NCBI GenBank assembly: GCA_027475525.1
Contig: JAMWFC010000054.1
Coordinates: forward strand, 1-64,000
Length of the DNA: 64,000 nt
DNA from: Macrolepiota albuminosa
Taxonomy: Eukaryota > Basidiomycota > Agaricomycetes > Agaricales > Agaricaceae
Direction of reading: 5' to 3'
The notes under the pieces are model-generated. The model searched no databases and was not told the origin of the DNA. It saw only the letters and a program-made list of their open reading frames with translations. This document shows positions 35,207-46,452 of this stretch, in pieces. The position numbers and the translations under genes are program-made. The first letter of the stretch is position 1, and the number at the start of each line of letters is the position of its first letter.

Positions 35207-37684
35207 ATGGGCTTCTTGGATGTATGTCTTAGGAGGGGCGGGGCATTCCTTAGCAAAATGTCCGCTCCTGCCACAATTGTAGCATGCTGAGGGATCCCCT
35301 GCAGGCCTTCTCTAGGCCGCTCCTGGAACCCCAGCAGGTTTGCCCATCATACACGCTGCAGGCGCCACCACTCCTCTTGGTGCTACTTGATTCTGACCTG
35401 AAAAGGGTCGGCTATCCTTCACTGGCAATTGTCCAGCAGGCTTTGATTGAGGCCATTGGCCTCCAGGAATTGTCTTGCGAACAACGAATCGCGGATTGCA
35501 ATTGTTCTCCATCTCCGTCCGTTTGGCCAGGAAGGTTCCCACCTTCACTGCCTGACGGTTCACAGCTCCTCGGCGGGAACTCCGCTGCTCATAATAGTTT
35601 GCCATCTGTGATGACTGCTCATAATGGATGGCATACGCCAAGAATTCGGTCACAGTATTGACCTCCGGAGACAAATTGTCATCGCGTATCAACGCTCTCC
35701 TCATGTCTGCGGGTATTCCATCCAGGAATGTCTCGCGTATAGTGTATTTGTCTGGATAGCAGCAGGCTGTGAGGTGGTAGCACACGTCCATGGCCCAGTC
35801 CTCCAGTTGAGAGAACCTATGTCCTCCAGCATACGCACATATGTGCTTACCATCGGATTTACGGGGACTTACCCCAGCAGGAAACTTAAATCTGACTCCA
35901 AGGGAGTCATCCACCAGACGAGTGAGGTGGTCATGCATATGATCCATATGGATCCTGACTGCTTCATTCATTCCCAGCGTAGTTTCACGCAATTCATGAG
36001 GTGCGGGCATCAAAAATGCCCGAGGACTGCAAAACAGGTGTTCATTGGCTGTTCTTTCTGGCTGTGGGATGGGCTGTTGCTCTACTTGTGGCTCCGCTGG
36101 TGCTCCACCAGCCTGCCTGCCACTATTACAACGATTATTATCGTCTGAATCGTTATTTTTGCGATCACGACCTCCACCATTGTTATTGCGACGACTTGGC
36201 TCCCCCTGTTTGTAGTGACCACTACTATCATCACTACCACCCAAACCTCTGTCTGGTTCAGCCGTCCGAGCCGCAAATTGTTGCCGCATATCATCAACAG
36301 GCGTTACACCCTCACACCCTTCAAAGACTACCCCTTGGTCATCAATTAACGACTCACCATGATTGCGCAAGTCCTGGTTGCGTATTCTCTGGTAATTGAC
36401 ACGTTCATTCCAGTTGTCCACTAGGTGGACGTGTCGCACTACATGTTGTGGTCACGTTCGCTCCTCAAGAATGTAGACTTTGTCCACCTCCTCCTTGATT
36501 GTAACTTGCTTACGAGGTGTCTTAACCTCCTGCACTGCAAGTAGTGCCTCTGGCTCTGCCGGAGTTGTCGTCACAGTCTTCACCTCAGACAATGCCTGCT
36601 GAGGCACTCTACTAACAATGCGTTGATGGTTTGCGGCATTCTGACGCTGAACGTAGTCTTGCTGAGACTCATTAGCCTGACGAGGCGCATTGAGCAATTC
36701 CATCGCGTCCACGATTAATGGTGCTCGTCTGCGCACACTCATCTCACATTCTACTGAGTCGGCTGGAGTAGCCGTTGAGACTGCTGACCCTCGCGCCGCT
36801 TTGCGCTTAAGGTATTCCACTACTTCGAGTTCGAGGATGCGCACAAACCATTTGATATATTCATTTGAATCTGCACGGGGTACATTGTGGCTCCTAGCAG
36901 CCAGCAACTGTAAGTGCTTCACTATATAAAGCTGAAGACGCTTTCGCGTCAATTCCTTCGCGACCGCCGGATATTGGTCCAACACCAGCTGCAACTAGAT
37001 TGACAAGGTCGAATGCGACCTTTTGCTTTCCTCATCATCTGAGGATTCCAGCTCGGACTCTAAGTCCATAACTCTCCTGAGGCTGTCATGCCTCACTTGC
37101 GGCTGTTTGCCGGCCCGTCTGTGCAACTCTGGAGTTCCAGGCACTGTTGACGCCTTTTCCAACCTTACGACATTGTCGTCCTCCCTACTGACCACTATTG
37201 CTGGCCCTTACGCCTGTCCTTGTGTTGTCAATGACGACAGTCCCGGTTCAGTAGCCGCATCGGCCACATATTCCAAAAGCCGTTCAGTAGGTGCAGTCCG
37301 GAAGGGGGTACTATGCACAAACGCGCTGCCTTGTACCATTTCCGAGTACTGGGTAATATCCGGTTGACCCTCAGAATGAACTGACGAGCTCTTGGGCAAT
37401 ACCAGATACATCAATGAAGGCATTTGGCTTGCTGGCAGCAACACTCCTGAGACCGCGGATCTCTCTCCTGGTTTACCACCAGGTCGTACAATGGACATCA
37501 TCCATGATATGGATAGCCCACCAGGCATTCCAAAGCTTGCGCTGACATCGCGAGGAATCTTTTTGTCCCGCTTTGGCGGAGGTTGGTATGCTGACGCAGA
37601 TTGCGTCTTCACAGCTTGAAGCACAGGTAAGTCACCTGCGTCTGCAGCTGGGAACGGAGGATCCGGATCAAGAGAGCCAGTCAT
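35207..37684 (-). pseudogene. gag: Gypsy-2 Gag
   Basis: Starts at ATG 37684 (MTGSLDPDPPFPAAD), 111 bp after the 5' LTR. Frame interruptions: TAA near 37203, TAG near 36997, TGA near 36450 (former CGA likely) and TAG near 35307. The retrotransposon gag-like domain is at about 36000-35580 (LEDWAMDVCYHLTACCYPDKY, FLDGIPADMRRAL). A CCHC knuckle (CYNCGRSGHFAKEC) lies at about 35245-35290. Central low-complexity stretch rich in Asn, Asp and Gly at 36080-36260. Forms the particle in an active element. Confidence 0.85.
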
Positions 37685-37795
37685 GGAAGCATGTTTTCAA
37701 CGTGATGCAAACAGAGAATCGAGAGGTTTTGATGATAGTTGCCTAGTCGGTAACAAGCCTAGAGTCGAAAGCCAATAGCAGAAGATTTAAAAAAA

Positions 37796-37968
37796 TGTAA
37801 CCGGAGTTACGGGTTAGAACTATCTTGTGTGTATCACACAAGTGCTAAATCAGACCGCAGTATTGGATTGACTAGTACTTAGAGTGAAAACAAGATGTTG
37901 TCTTACATAATACTCTATTAAACGATTATAGCGTCGTTGACGCTTGTAACACGGATGACTCCGTTACA
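37796..37968 (-). repeat. Gypsy-2 5' LTR
   Basis: 173 bp; the promoter-proximal LTR for the minus-strand element. The A-rich AGATTTAAAAAAA (37784-37795) lies directly at its inner border and is shared with the relics at 5.2 and 51.77 kb. Confidence 0.93.
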
Positions 37969-39482
37969 CTCGTGCCTCAAACAGCGGTGCCAGCTGGACA
38001 GAAAGTCAGAATGGGATGCCCGGTTTTCAAGATAAAATGTGACAAACATGGGAAGGCAGTTAGGTTTAAAGTCAGGCTGGTATTTTGAGGTCACAAACAA
38101 GTATTTGGTCGTGACTATACTAAGACAACTCCATCCACAGCCCGCATGGAATCTTGGCATATTCTCCTCCACTTAGCTGCTGCAAAAGGCTGGGATGCAA
38201 CCCAGATCGATGTAAAGACTGCATTCCTTTACGGAATCCTTCTGGAGGATGAGGTACAGTACATGCAACAGCCTGAGGGTTTTGAGCAGGAAGGAAAGGA
38301 AGACTGGGTCTGGATGCTAGTAAAGGGTTTATACGGCATGAAGCAGGCCAGGAGGATCTGGAACCAAGCGGTCAACAATAACATGGCATTATGGGGCTTC
38401 AAACGTCTTGCATGCGAATCTTGCATCTTTTATTGTGTCTCTGACCGTGGTACTGTCATTGCAGCCCTTCATGTTGATGATTTTCTGTCTATTGCAAGTA
38501 GCAAGGACAAAAACGAGTGTTTTAAGAACCAGATGTGTCAAGTATGGATGATCTCAGATCTTGGCATACCTCGTTTTGTAGTCGGAATCGCAGTCGAATG
38601 GGATCGTTCCAACCAATGCGTCAAGCTTTCACAGACTGCGCTCATTGACAAGATTATTCATCAGTTCGGTCAAGCTAACACCACGCCCTTATCCCTACCC
38701 ATGGACCCTAACACGAAATTATGGCACGTCAATTGGGACTCGCTGTCTCAAGAGGAACGTCATGCTCTGGAAAGAACCCCTTATCGTCAACTCGTTGGAT
38801 GCTTGCTGTACGTTGCTATATCTACTTGCCCCGACATCGCTTTTGGCATGCAGCAGTTAACGCAATACCTGGACTCTTACGCTACACCTCATTGGAATGC
38901 TGCTATATGCCTGGTCCGCTATCTAAAAGGCACGTGTGATCTCTGACTCCATCTTGGTGGACCATGCCCCAAAATTATGCTCGTGGGTTCACGGACTCAG
39001 ACTGGGCTAGTTGCCCCGATACCCGACGTAGCGTTGGTGGTTACGTGTGGAGTCTTGGATTGGGGGCGGTGTCCTGGGCTGTTAGGAAGCAGCGAACCAT
39101 GGCTGCTTCATCGTGCGAGGCAGAATATATGGCTGCTTTTGAAAGTGCCCAGGAATGTATATGGCTTTGAGCCTTACTAAAGGGTATAGGACATGACTTA
39201 ACCAATCAACCAACCCAGATGTACTGTGACAACAACTCTGCAATTGCCCTGTCTGAAGATCCTCTCTTACACGCTCACATGAAGCACGTGGATATAAAGT
39301 ATCACTTTCTTCGGGAACGAGTACAAATGCATGAGCTGACTCTCCTCCGTGTCCCTTCAAAGGAGAACACAGCAGATATATTTACAAAAGCCCTCCTCCC
39401 CAGCATTCTTGCACCTTTGTCCCAGGCTCGGGCTCCGCTAACCGTGATTCCATGCGAGGAGGAGCGTCTGGGTGAGGAGGAG
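37969..39482 (+). pseudogene. pol: Copia-1 Pol, right part: RT and RNase H
   Basis: Resumes copia-1 pol after gypsy-2. RT: VFGRDYTKTT, then IDVKTAFLYG at about 38210, QPEGFEQ, KGLYGMKQA, and the active site LHVDDFL at about 38470. RNase H: FTDSDWASCPDTRRS (about 38985), AASSCEAEYMAA, DNNSAIALSEDP, HVDIKYHFLRERV and TADIFTKAL. TGA at about 38076, 38944 and 39171 interrupt it; arginine (CGA) fits the latter two positions. The frame has no stop before the LTR and would run about 65 codons into it. A purine-rich tract at 39462-39482 is the polypurine primer. Confidence 0.92.
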
Positions 39483-39831
39483 TGTTGGAATCCCATCAAT
39501 TTCACATATCACACCAGCCACTCTGCCACTCGTCACACAGGGTTGTGGCCAGCTTTATCTCGGTGGCCAGTTTTATTTCGCCTTTATCCATTCAATCACA
39601 ATGCTCCCTTTGTCTACAGAATACGCTTATATACAACCGCTCTCAGAGATGCCCCTCAGTCACTTATACCGGACTGAGGGGTGAGTAATTATGCATTCTG
39701 CACAGCTACCATAAAACTAATTGTACCTGGTAGATTAACTTACGCTTGTCTCTAGGTACAATCCAAATTACAGTCACTTATACCGGACTGAGGGATTAAC
39801 TTATGCTTGTCTCTAGGTTTGATTTCTAACA
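39483..39831 (+). repeat. Copia-1 3' LTR
   Basis: Same length and borders as the 5' LTR; followed by TGCTT and the resumed gypsy-3 relic. Confidence 0.93.
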
Positions 39832-39836
39832 TGCTT

Positions 39837-40025
39837 TGCAAGCTGGATAGATTTGTATTACACAGGCTGGTAGCTGCATTCTAACTCATTCTATGCTTAG
39901 CATACAAATACATTCCATTATCAGCAGCAGCTCTGGATATTGACACTGATAAACTATGTGAACTAGAAGAAACAGAGCTGGTGAAGAATAACAACATAGC
40001 CCCAGAGAACAAGTGCAAACATTGA
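39837..40025 (+). pseudogene. Gypsy-3 pol C-terminal relic, right part
   Basis: The reading CKLDRFVLHRLVAAF continues the interrupted relic of 23593-23803 and matches the usual ELDGS..RPVAAFRV tail of basidiomycete gypsy pol proteins. Near 39930 comes LDIDTDKLCELEE, resembling the acidic end of such proteins. Confidence 0.6.
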
Positions 40026-41104
40026 TCTAGTACTAATAACTACATAAAGAAGGATGCTAGATGTTGGTGATGATGTTCTTTGCAAATTTCTGACACCTCT
40101 TGCAGCATCAGAATGGTACCTCCCTTTGGAAGGGCACTAAACCCCTTGGAAAAACTTAGGATCTCAGAACAACAGGAAGCAACTTTTGACCGTTGCATCA
40201 TCAACTCTGTCAAGTGAAGCCCATTTTTGAAATCAACAAGATGCTCCTGCATTCTTCAAGCACCTACATTGTTTCAATCAAAATGAACCAATGAAACTGT
40301 TGATGGGTGAGATGCTCCACATTCTATTTGTGTCTAAATTGAAAATCTGCGTTAGCAGACGAAAAGAATCTGAGCTTTTGCAGAATGTAGAGGTTCTAAA
40401 AAGGTTGAGGTCGGCAAGTGGTGCAACTTTGAGAACTTTTGTATTGAGTTCTCGACAGAATGCACAAAAAAGATTGTAGAGAGTTGGAGTCGGAACAAGT
40501 TGTAAGTATGAGTCTGATGAAAGTACTTATATCATCTATTCCTCAATCTCATTGAGTATACGGACCCACGGGCAATACTTTGACAGTTTTTGATTCTGGT
40601 TTGTCCACATAGAGTTCAACTTTCCTCGTTGAACTCCAGTTCCCCCCGCATGAACTAAGTGGAGAATTCATCGTCGCTTGCCAGCGCTGACTGCGACCTT
40701 CCTCGCGCACATCCGAGACGTCCATTTGTCAGATCAAGCAAAGTTATAAACGTCGTTCCTATATCTGTGGAAAGATGGAGAGTTATAGTTTAAGATTAAT
40801 CTCAACACCCTGATGTAGCAGGATTGCGTGGGCTACTTGAGCTCATGTGTCAACATGCTGAAGATGATCTCTTATCTGATTATGCACGAGGGAAATTTTT
40901 GGCATAGCCTTATGAAATTTTTGTTGAGATACATCACGTTTCCCTTGTGTACAAATTTCTGGTTACTATACGCCGGCAGATGAAAGAATCCTGACAAAAA
41001 AATGAATTGACTAGCAGCTCAATAGCAGCCACATGTTTCAGTGGTATCAATGTCTGGATTGGACGTACAAAGCAAGATCCTAAATGGACTCTAATTTTAC
41101 AGTG
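40026..41104. other. Intergenic DNA left of the membrane-protein gene
   Basis: No convincing gene. From about 40560 on, CpG frequency is higher than in the decayed repeats, suggesting ordinary host sequence. Confidence 0.4.
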
Positions 41105-42690
41105 ACAGGGAGAAATCAGTGATTGATGATAAAAAAGAATTAGGATTGTAAACACTTGACATCAATATCTTTCTATAAAGTTATGTGGTACGGAACAACT
41201 GAACAACTCAACCTAGGGATGTCCACCGTCTCCCAGACACTTGGCCTTCTAGAGATTGGAGCCCTGGTCTCTATTTTCCTTTTTGGTGTGGTAACTGTCC
41301 AAACTTTCACATACTATAGGTGAGTCTTTGACGTTTCTCTGTATTCGAATCAGTGGTTTGAACATATCGTAGAAAGTTTTCCGATGACAGATTATCACTG
41401 AAAGCCTTTGTGAGATTCCCTGTGTCTTCATAGTATGGAAACTTAATGCGCGCAATTCACAGGTTGGTGTAATATGGTCAGCACAAAAACGTTTGCGTTG
41501 AGTTTCAAGCTTGGCGGCTCAACGTTCCTTGAATAGGGCCGCGGAATGTGTGCATGCTATTGTTACTAGCCATATGCTTTACTACGTGAGTTCAAGTGCT
41601 GCTCTGTAGCCCATATCTTTTTGATTTCGGTGCCACAGTATTCAGTCACAAGATACGGAGATCCAGGTGCACTCAATATCGTGACAATATCGGAGGATAT
41701 GACTGCATTCATGACTGGGATTATTTGTACCGGTGTCGAAGTAACAGCTGTTCACAATTTGAGGTCTCATTACTTAAATCTCTATCGACAGGCATTCTTT
41801 GTTCATCGCATCCGGGTCTTGTCTTCGAAATGGTTGTTCCCATGTTTCTTGTGGTTTCTTTGCCTACTACGTTTCATCGGTGCCTTCTCCGTGGGAGTTA
41901 TTTGGCATCACACACCGAACGTTGTGGTTGTTGAGGCAAGGTGGCGGTGGGCGGTAACCACATCATTCGTAATGTGTGAAGTTAACGACGTGCTGTTGGC
42001 CGTGACATTGGCTTATTATTTGTGGCCTCATCGCGACACGGGTCTGGCGAGGTGTGTCTATTTGATATCAGGATATCCCTTGTGCTTTAAGCGCTGAGAT
42101 GAAATATTTAGGACCAGAGTAATGATTGATAAACTCCTTGCATGGACTATTCGTACGTGAACAGAAGCATTGATATATATAGAAAGATCTGATGGGTGAC
42201 ATTGCTACAAACGTGAAGAGACAGGATTGATAACAAGGTTAGCCCATGAGGGACATTATCTCGAGACGTACAACATCTTTTCTGATACTCACTGTAGTTT
42301 GGCAGCAACGATTGAGCTGATCTTGGTGAGGGATAGCATAACAAGCTTCCACTACCAATAGTTCTGATGATGACTCTTGTCAGTTTTTGGTGCAAAGCAG
42401 CTTTGCTTGGGTAGCAGTCTACTTGATTGCTTCTCGATGTATGAAAGTCTTTTGCAATGCCCTGCTCCCAAGATCTGACGACTTGAAAAGTATATTCCAT
42501 CTCTCTCATGGCGTCGTACGTATTTTTTCTGAGATTATTTGTTATCATCCATTGTAACGCTGCAATACTAGACTCAACGCTCGAGAGGATTTGCGCAGTC
42601 CCAGCATAACAACTGCTCTCAACTTTGACTCACACGTGCAGCGAACGGTGAGTGAAGTAGAACAATATGGCGGAATTGTTTATCTTGCCT
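41105..42690 (+). repeat. Duplicated 1.6-kb segment, copy 1
   Basis: Matches 44850-46420 in the same orientation from GGAGAAATCAGTGAT to about GGTGAGTGAAGTA. The repeat covers promoter, gene and downstream sequence, so it arose by DNA duplication, not retrotransposition (introns are kept). Confidence 0.85.
41219..42557 (+). CDS. DUF6534-like seven-helix membrane protein
   Basis: A ten-exon gene that splices to an uninterrupted 272-residue frame. Exons: 41219-41319, 41373-41409, 41463-41476, 41537-41585, 41639-41740, 41792-42051, 42118-42152, 42219-42237, 42298-42325, 42384-42557. All introns begin GT and end AG, and every phase fits. Hydrophobic helices run from GLLEIGALVSIFLFGVVTVQT at the N-terminus through VGVIWAAECVHAIV, the FLWFLCLLRFIGAFSVGVIW segment and NDVLLAVTLAYYLW to FAWVAVYLIASRCMKVF. 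Helix order and motifs (EIG..FG..TVQT..YY, YGDP, ETGLIT-like near the end) match the basidiomycete integral membrane family with the DUF6534 domain, whose biochemical role is unknown. Exons of 14 and 19 nt are unusually small. A TTCTATAAAG TATA-like motif lies 38-47 bp upstream of the ATG. The only apparently intact host-type gene in the window. Confidence 0.82.
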
Positions 42691-42984
42691 GAACACTAGC
42701 GCCCAACTGAGATAAATATCGCTATAACAAGTCTTACAGAACAGCACAGTACCGGTGTAGATGTAGCCAAGCCACTTGGGGTAAATCTTGTGTAGACGGA
42801 GTTCTACCCTTACTCCACAAGATTCCCGAGACACAAAACGATAACGAAACCAGAAGGGGTGTATGTCGAAGAAAAAGACGACTGACCCCATATTCCCAAC
42901 CTGATCTACATGTTTCGTCATGTGTATTGTAGATACAAAGAAGATATTAATATCCTCAGAGGTCTCGATGGTGTAGTGAGAACT
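42691..42984. other. Intergenic DNA after duplicated segment
   Basis: No gene recognised. Ends at the LTR-like sequence beginning TGTTGGGCGG. Confidence 0.35.
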
Positions 42985-43205
42985 GTTGGGCGGTAACGAC
43001 GTCACCACGCATCATCACGTACGCCCACATTCATTATCACAAATATCACATACGCCCGACTCCAAGCACCTATAGATAAGCACAGACAATCAGTCTATGT
43101 CCTCAGTCTGTGGTATAAACGACTATATTTGTACCTATAGATAAGCACAGACAATCGTCTATGTCTATGGTACGATTAGTTATCGAGAGCTGTAGTGTAA
43201 TAAAT
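42985..43205 (+). repeat. Copia-type LTR-like sequence
   Basis: Starts TGTTGGGCGGTAACG and contains two copies of CTATAGATAAGCACAGACAATC (about 43071 and 43134), an arrangement like the doubled TAGTAGACACAGAGTAAATC block of the LTR at 46.45-46.72 kb. No internal region follows, and I could not fix the right border or a TSD. Confidence 0.5.
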
Positions 43206-43970
43206 ATCTAACTCACGACGTACTTGCAGTGAACACCAATCAACGAAACGTTCAAGTCCCATGGCTAAAATACCTGCTGATTTTTCGTCGTTCAGATGCA
43301 CAGACTACGTCATTCGTCGTTTTGGTTCCTCTGCTGGAGCTGACAGCTATTTGTAGTTCCATTTTAACGAGAAAAGTCGAAGGGCGAAAGAGGCTCCTGT
43401 CAAACAATTGGTCAGAATCTGCCAGTGTATTGTCCCTACAGTGACAGCGGCAGCGGCATCAATATACGGTAGTCAACATCGATGTCCAAAATCCTACACC
43501 TTGCATATTAGAGAGCCATTAAGCAAACGACGAGAATACAACCACTAAATGAATGCTTTTACCTTCGAACATTTCATTTTAATATATAAATTGACGCTGA
43601 AGTTGTTGGTCACAGCGGTGGCTCGATGATAAATTGAAGACCATACGACACAAAAGAGAGGAAGACAGAAGACAGATCCAAATATCTTTTCTGATTTCTG
43701 CTCAGCTGAAGCGTCCTTAATCACATCTCATCTCATCCACTGACGAAGTAGGTAACCAGTGTTAGCCTTATTATAGCCTTTGCCTGAGCCTTTGCATGAG
43801 CGGCTGATTGAATCTTAATGTATTGATACAACGATCAGATTCCATAAACCATACAACGAGTTGAGCGCCCTTCCAACAAACATCAATTAGCATCACAAGG
43901 AATTGAAGAATCTTTAACCCCGCGCGTTCTCCGTACTACCGTGTAAGTGACACATTGAGCCCTTGATACC
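43206..43970. other. Intergenic DNA
   Basis: Short open frames without recognisable motifs; no RNA gene seen. Confidence 0.35.
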
Positions 43971-44300
43971 TTGCTGCAGTACTTGGAGATGGACAATACG
44001 CAGATTCCGGAGAGGTTTTTGGAACTGGGGACGCCAGTGTACCATGGCGGTCTGCGGACGCAGAGCAAAGGTAGAAGGGCAGGAAACGTTCAGGTACAGC
44101 AGTTTTGGAAAGTGTCACTGTATGTCTCGACGGCGCTGTTTAATGATGTGCCTCATGGATGACCAGTCAACATCCCTCTAACTTTCGATGTCGTGGCAGG
44201 TCTTATGCACGAGGCAGAGGCCTCTCAATTCAGTGGACAGTATTCATCGATACTTGTGCATTCCAGAGAATATTATATGGATGGATCTGCGTAATCAGAA
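43971..44300 (+). pseudogene. Unknown coding fragment with one in-frame TGA
   Basis: From MDNTQIPERFLELGTPVYHGG the frame runs to TGA at 44160-44162 and then stays open for another 35 or so codons (PVNIPLTFDVVAGL to YYMDGSA). Reading the TGA as a former CGA gives a continuous, protein-like fragment of about 90 residues. I recognise no family. It lies between the two copies of the membrane-protein segment and may be part of a displaced gene. Confidence 0.4.
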
Positions 44301-44849
44301 ATGCGCTGAGCATAGGAAGTGGTCTACGATGAGAGTGGGGTTGACACAGAGACCGTGAGATGTAACAGTGACGACCGACCTCGAACGAATCGCATTCTAA
44401 GCTTCTCTATCTTTTCAAGGTGTAGATAGAACCGTTCCAATTGACCGACACGACCTGTATTGTCAGAACTATAACATTGAAGTCGCCAAATTACACTGTA
44501 ACATACAAGCTATAAATGCTCTACCATCATTGTGGTTATCTTTAGTTCAACTTCGTCATGGCAGACCGTTTGTTGACAAGTCCGATTTAGAGTAAAGGGC
44601 GAGTCTTTTTACAGCGTAGCTGTTAATTTTCCTCTCCAGGGGTCACCGGCAAATTGTAACCCTGGTCTGATGACCCTTGTTTGTGCTACCTGTTGCCCAC
44701 ATTCACATCATTTCTGTCTGAATGATTGTTGCAATCTACTTATGCGAAGAGGCACAACGGGGACTGCGGGCTGGGACGGGGAGTCTGCCTTAATTTAGCC
44801 TGGTGAAACTTTTGTACATTATTTATACAATGACACATCACTCCTGTCG
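44301..44849. other. Intergenic DNA
   Basis: No gene, RNA or repeat recognised. Confidence 0.35.
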
Positions 44850-46420
44850 AGGAGAAATCAGTGATGATCACAACGATCAATGGGGTTCTGTTGGAATTAC
44901 TTCATCACAAAACTATTTCTATAAAGGTCTGTGGAGCGCAAGAGCTGAACAGCTCAATCTAGGGATGTCCGCCATCACCCAGACGCTTGGTCTCTTAGAG
45001 ATAGGAATCCTGATCTCTATTTTCCTGTTTGGAGTGGTAACTGTTCAAACTTTCACATACTACAGGTGAGTCTTCGACCTTTCTTTGTATTTGAGCTGGC
45101 CGTTCAGTCACACCGTAGGAAGTTTTATGACGACAAGTCGCTACTGAAAACCTTTGTGAGATTTCCTGTGTCTTCATAGGATGAAGACCTGACGCACGCA
45201 ATTAATAGGTTGGTGTAATATGGTTAGCACAAAAATGTTTGTGTCGAGTATAAGCTTCGGCTCTAACATTCCTTGAATAGGGCTGCAGAATGTGTCCATG
45301 CTATTGTGATTAGCCATATGCTTTACTATGTGAGTTCAAAGGCTGCTCTGTTTCCTGTATCTTTTTGATTTTGGTGCCACAGTATTCAGTCATGAGATAC
45401 GGAGATCCTGGTACACTCATTGTGCTTACAGTATCGGGAGATGTAGCTGTATTCGTGACTGGGATTATTTGTCCTGGGGTCCAAGTAACAACTGTTTACA
45501 ACTTTGAAGACTCTGAGCTTTATCTCTATCTCAACAGGCATTCTTTGTTCATTGTATCCCCATCTTGTCTTCAAAATGGTTGTTCTCATGTGTCTTGTGG
45601 TTTTTGTGCCTGCTACATTTCATTGGTAACTTTGCCATAGGAGCTATTTGCCATCAGACACCAAATGTTGTGGTTGTTGAAGCAAGGTGGTGGTGGGTAG
45701 TAGTAACAACACTCACAATCTCTGAAGTCAATGATGTGCTGATTGCGTTGATGTTGTGTTATTACTTGGCCTCATCACAACACAAGCTATGCGAGATGTG
45801 TCTATAAACTTGTTTCAGGATTTCTCATGTCTTTAACTACTGAGATAGCATATTTAGGAGAAGAGTAATGGTTGATAAGCTCCTTTCATAGACAATTTGT
45901 AAGGGAACAGAAGCATGAAAATATAGGAAGATCTGACATGTCATTTTACCATCAACTTGAAGAGATAGGATTGATAACAAGGTCAGCAATGAGAGACATT
46001 ATCTTGAGGCATACAGCATCTTTTCTGATACTCAGTATAGCTTTGCAACAACAATTCAGTTGATATTGGTGAGGGATTGCATAACAAGCTTCCATGACTG
46101 CTAGTTATGACTACTCTTGTCAGTTTATGGTGCAAGATAGCTTTGCTTGGATAGCAGTCTTCTTGATTGTGCCTTGACGTATGCAAGTCTTTTTGCAATG
46201 CTCTGCTCAAGAGATCTGATGACCTGAATAGTATTCTTCAACATGGCATCATACATATTTTTTCCAAAATTATTTGTTATTATTTATTGTAACTCTGCAA
46301 TACTAGACTTAACACTCGAGCAAGTTTGTGCAATTTCAGTGCAGTAACTGCTCTCAAGTTTGATGCAAATGTGCAGTCAATGGTGAGTGAAGTACAATAA
46401 TATGGAGGGATTATTTATTG
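44850..46420 (+). repeat. Duplicated 1.6-kb segment, copy 2
   Basis: Diverged direct copy of 41105-42690. Many CpG sites of copy 1 are TpG or CpA here. Confidence 0.85.
44965..46270 (+). pseudogene. DUF6534-like membrane protein pseudogene
   Basis: Paralogue of the gene at 41219. The first five exons remain open and splice in phase with the same borders (the 14-nt exon is unchanged in sequence). The damage comes later. The donor after exon 6, GT in copy 1, is AT here (GCGAGATG near 45791). Exon 7 has TAG in place of TGG near 45889. The last exon has TGA, in the region where copy 1 encodes SRC, near 46175. The long open frame 44803-45069 is simply exon 1 with an upstream extension. Confidence 0.8.
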
Positions 46421-46452
46421 TAAGTTAAGAAGTAGGACACAGTTATGATACT

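Larger units (their letters stand above)
27482..37968 (-). mobile_element. Gypsy-2: full-length Ty3/gypsy element with extra ORF
   Basis: Two 173-bp LTRs (27482-27654 and 37796-37968) flanked by perfect CTCGT duplications (27477-27481 and 37969-37973). Coding strand is minus: gag at 37.7-35.2 kb, pol at 35.2-30.85 kb, a third ORF at 30.7-28.0 kb. A polypurine tract TTGGGGGGTA on the minus strand (27655-27664) abuts the downstream LTR. The insertion lies in the copia-1 pol gene in opposite orientation. Two relatives, both decayed, lie at 2.6-5.4 and 47.7-52.1 kb. Confidence 0.95.
23804..39831 (+). mobile_element. Copia-1: full-length Ty1/copia element, split by gypsy-2
   Basis: Two 349-bp LTRs (23804-24152, 39483-39831) are flanked by perfect 5-bp duplications TGCTT (23799-23803 and 39832-39836). 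Order GAG, protease, integrase, RT, RNase H is the copia order. Its pol is interrupted at 27481 by gypsy-2; removing that element and one CTCGT restores the frame across the junction. Without the nested element copia-1 is about 5.5 kb. Several stops make it inactive. Confidence 0.95.

Noticed and set aside
42147..42548. 133-codon minus-strand gene
   Set aside because: Antisense to the last exons of the membrane-protein gene, whose splicing is fully consistent on the plus strand.
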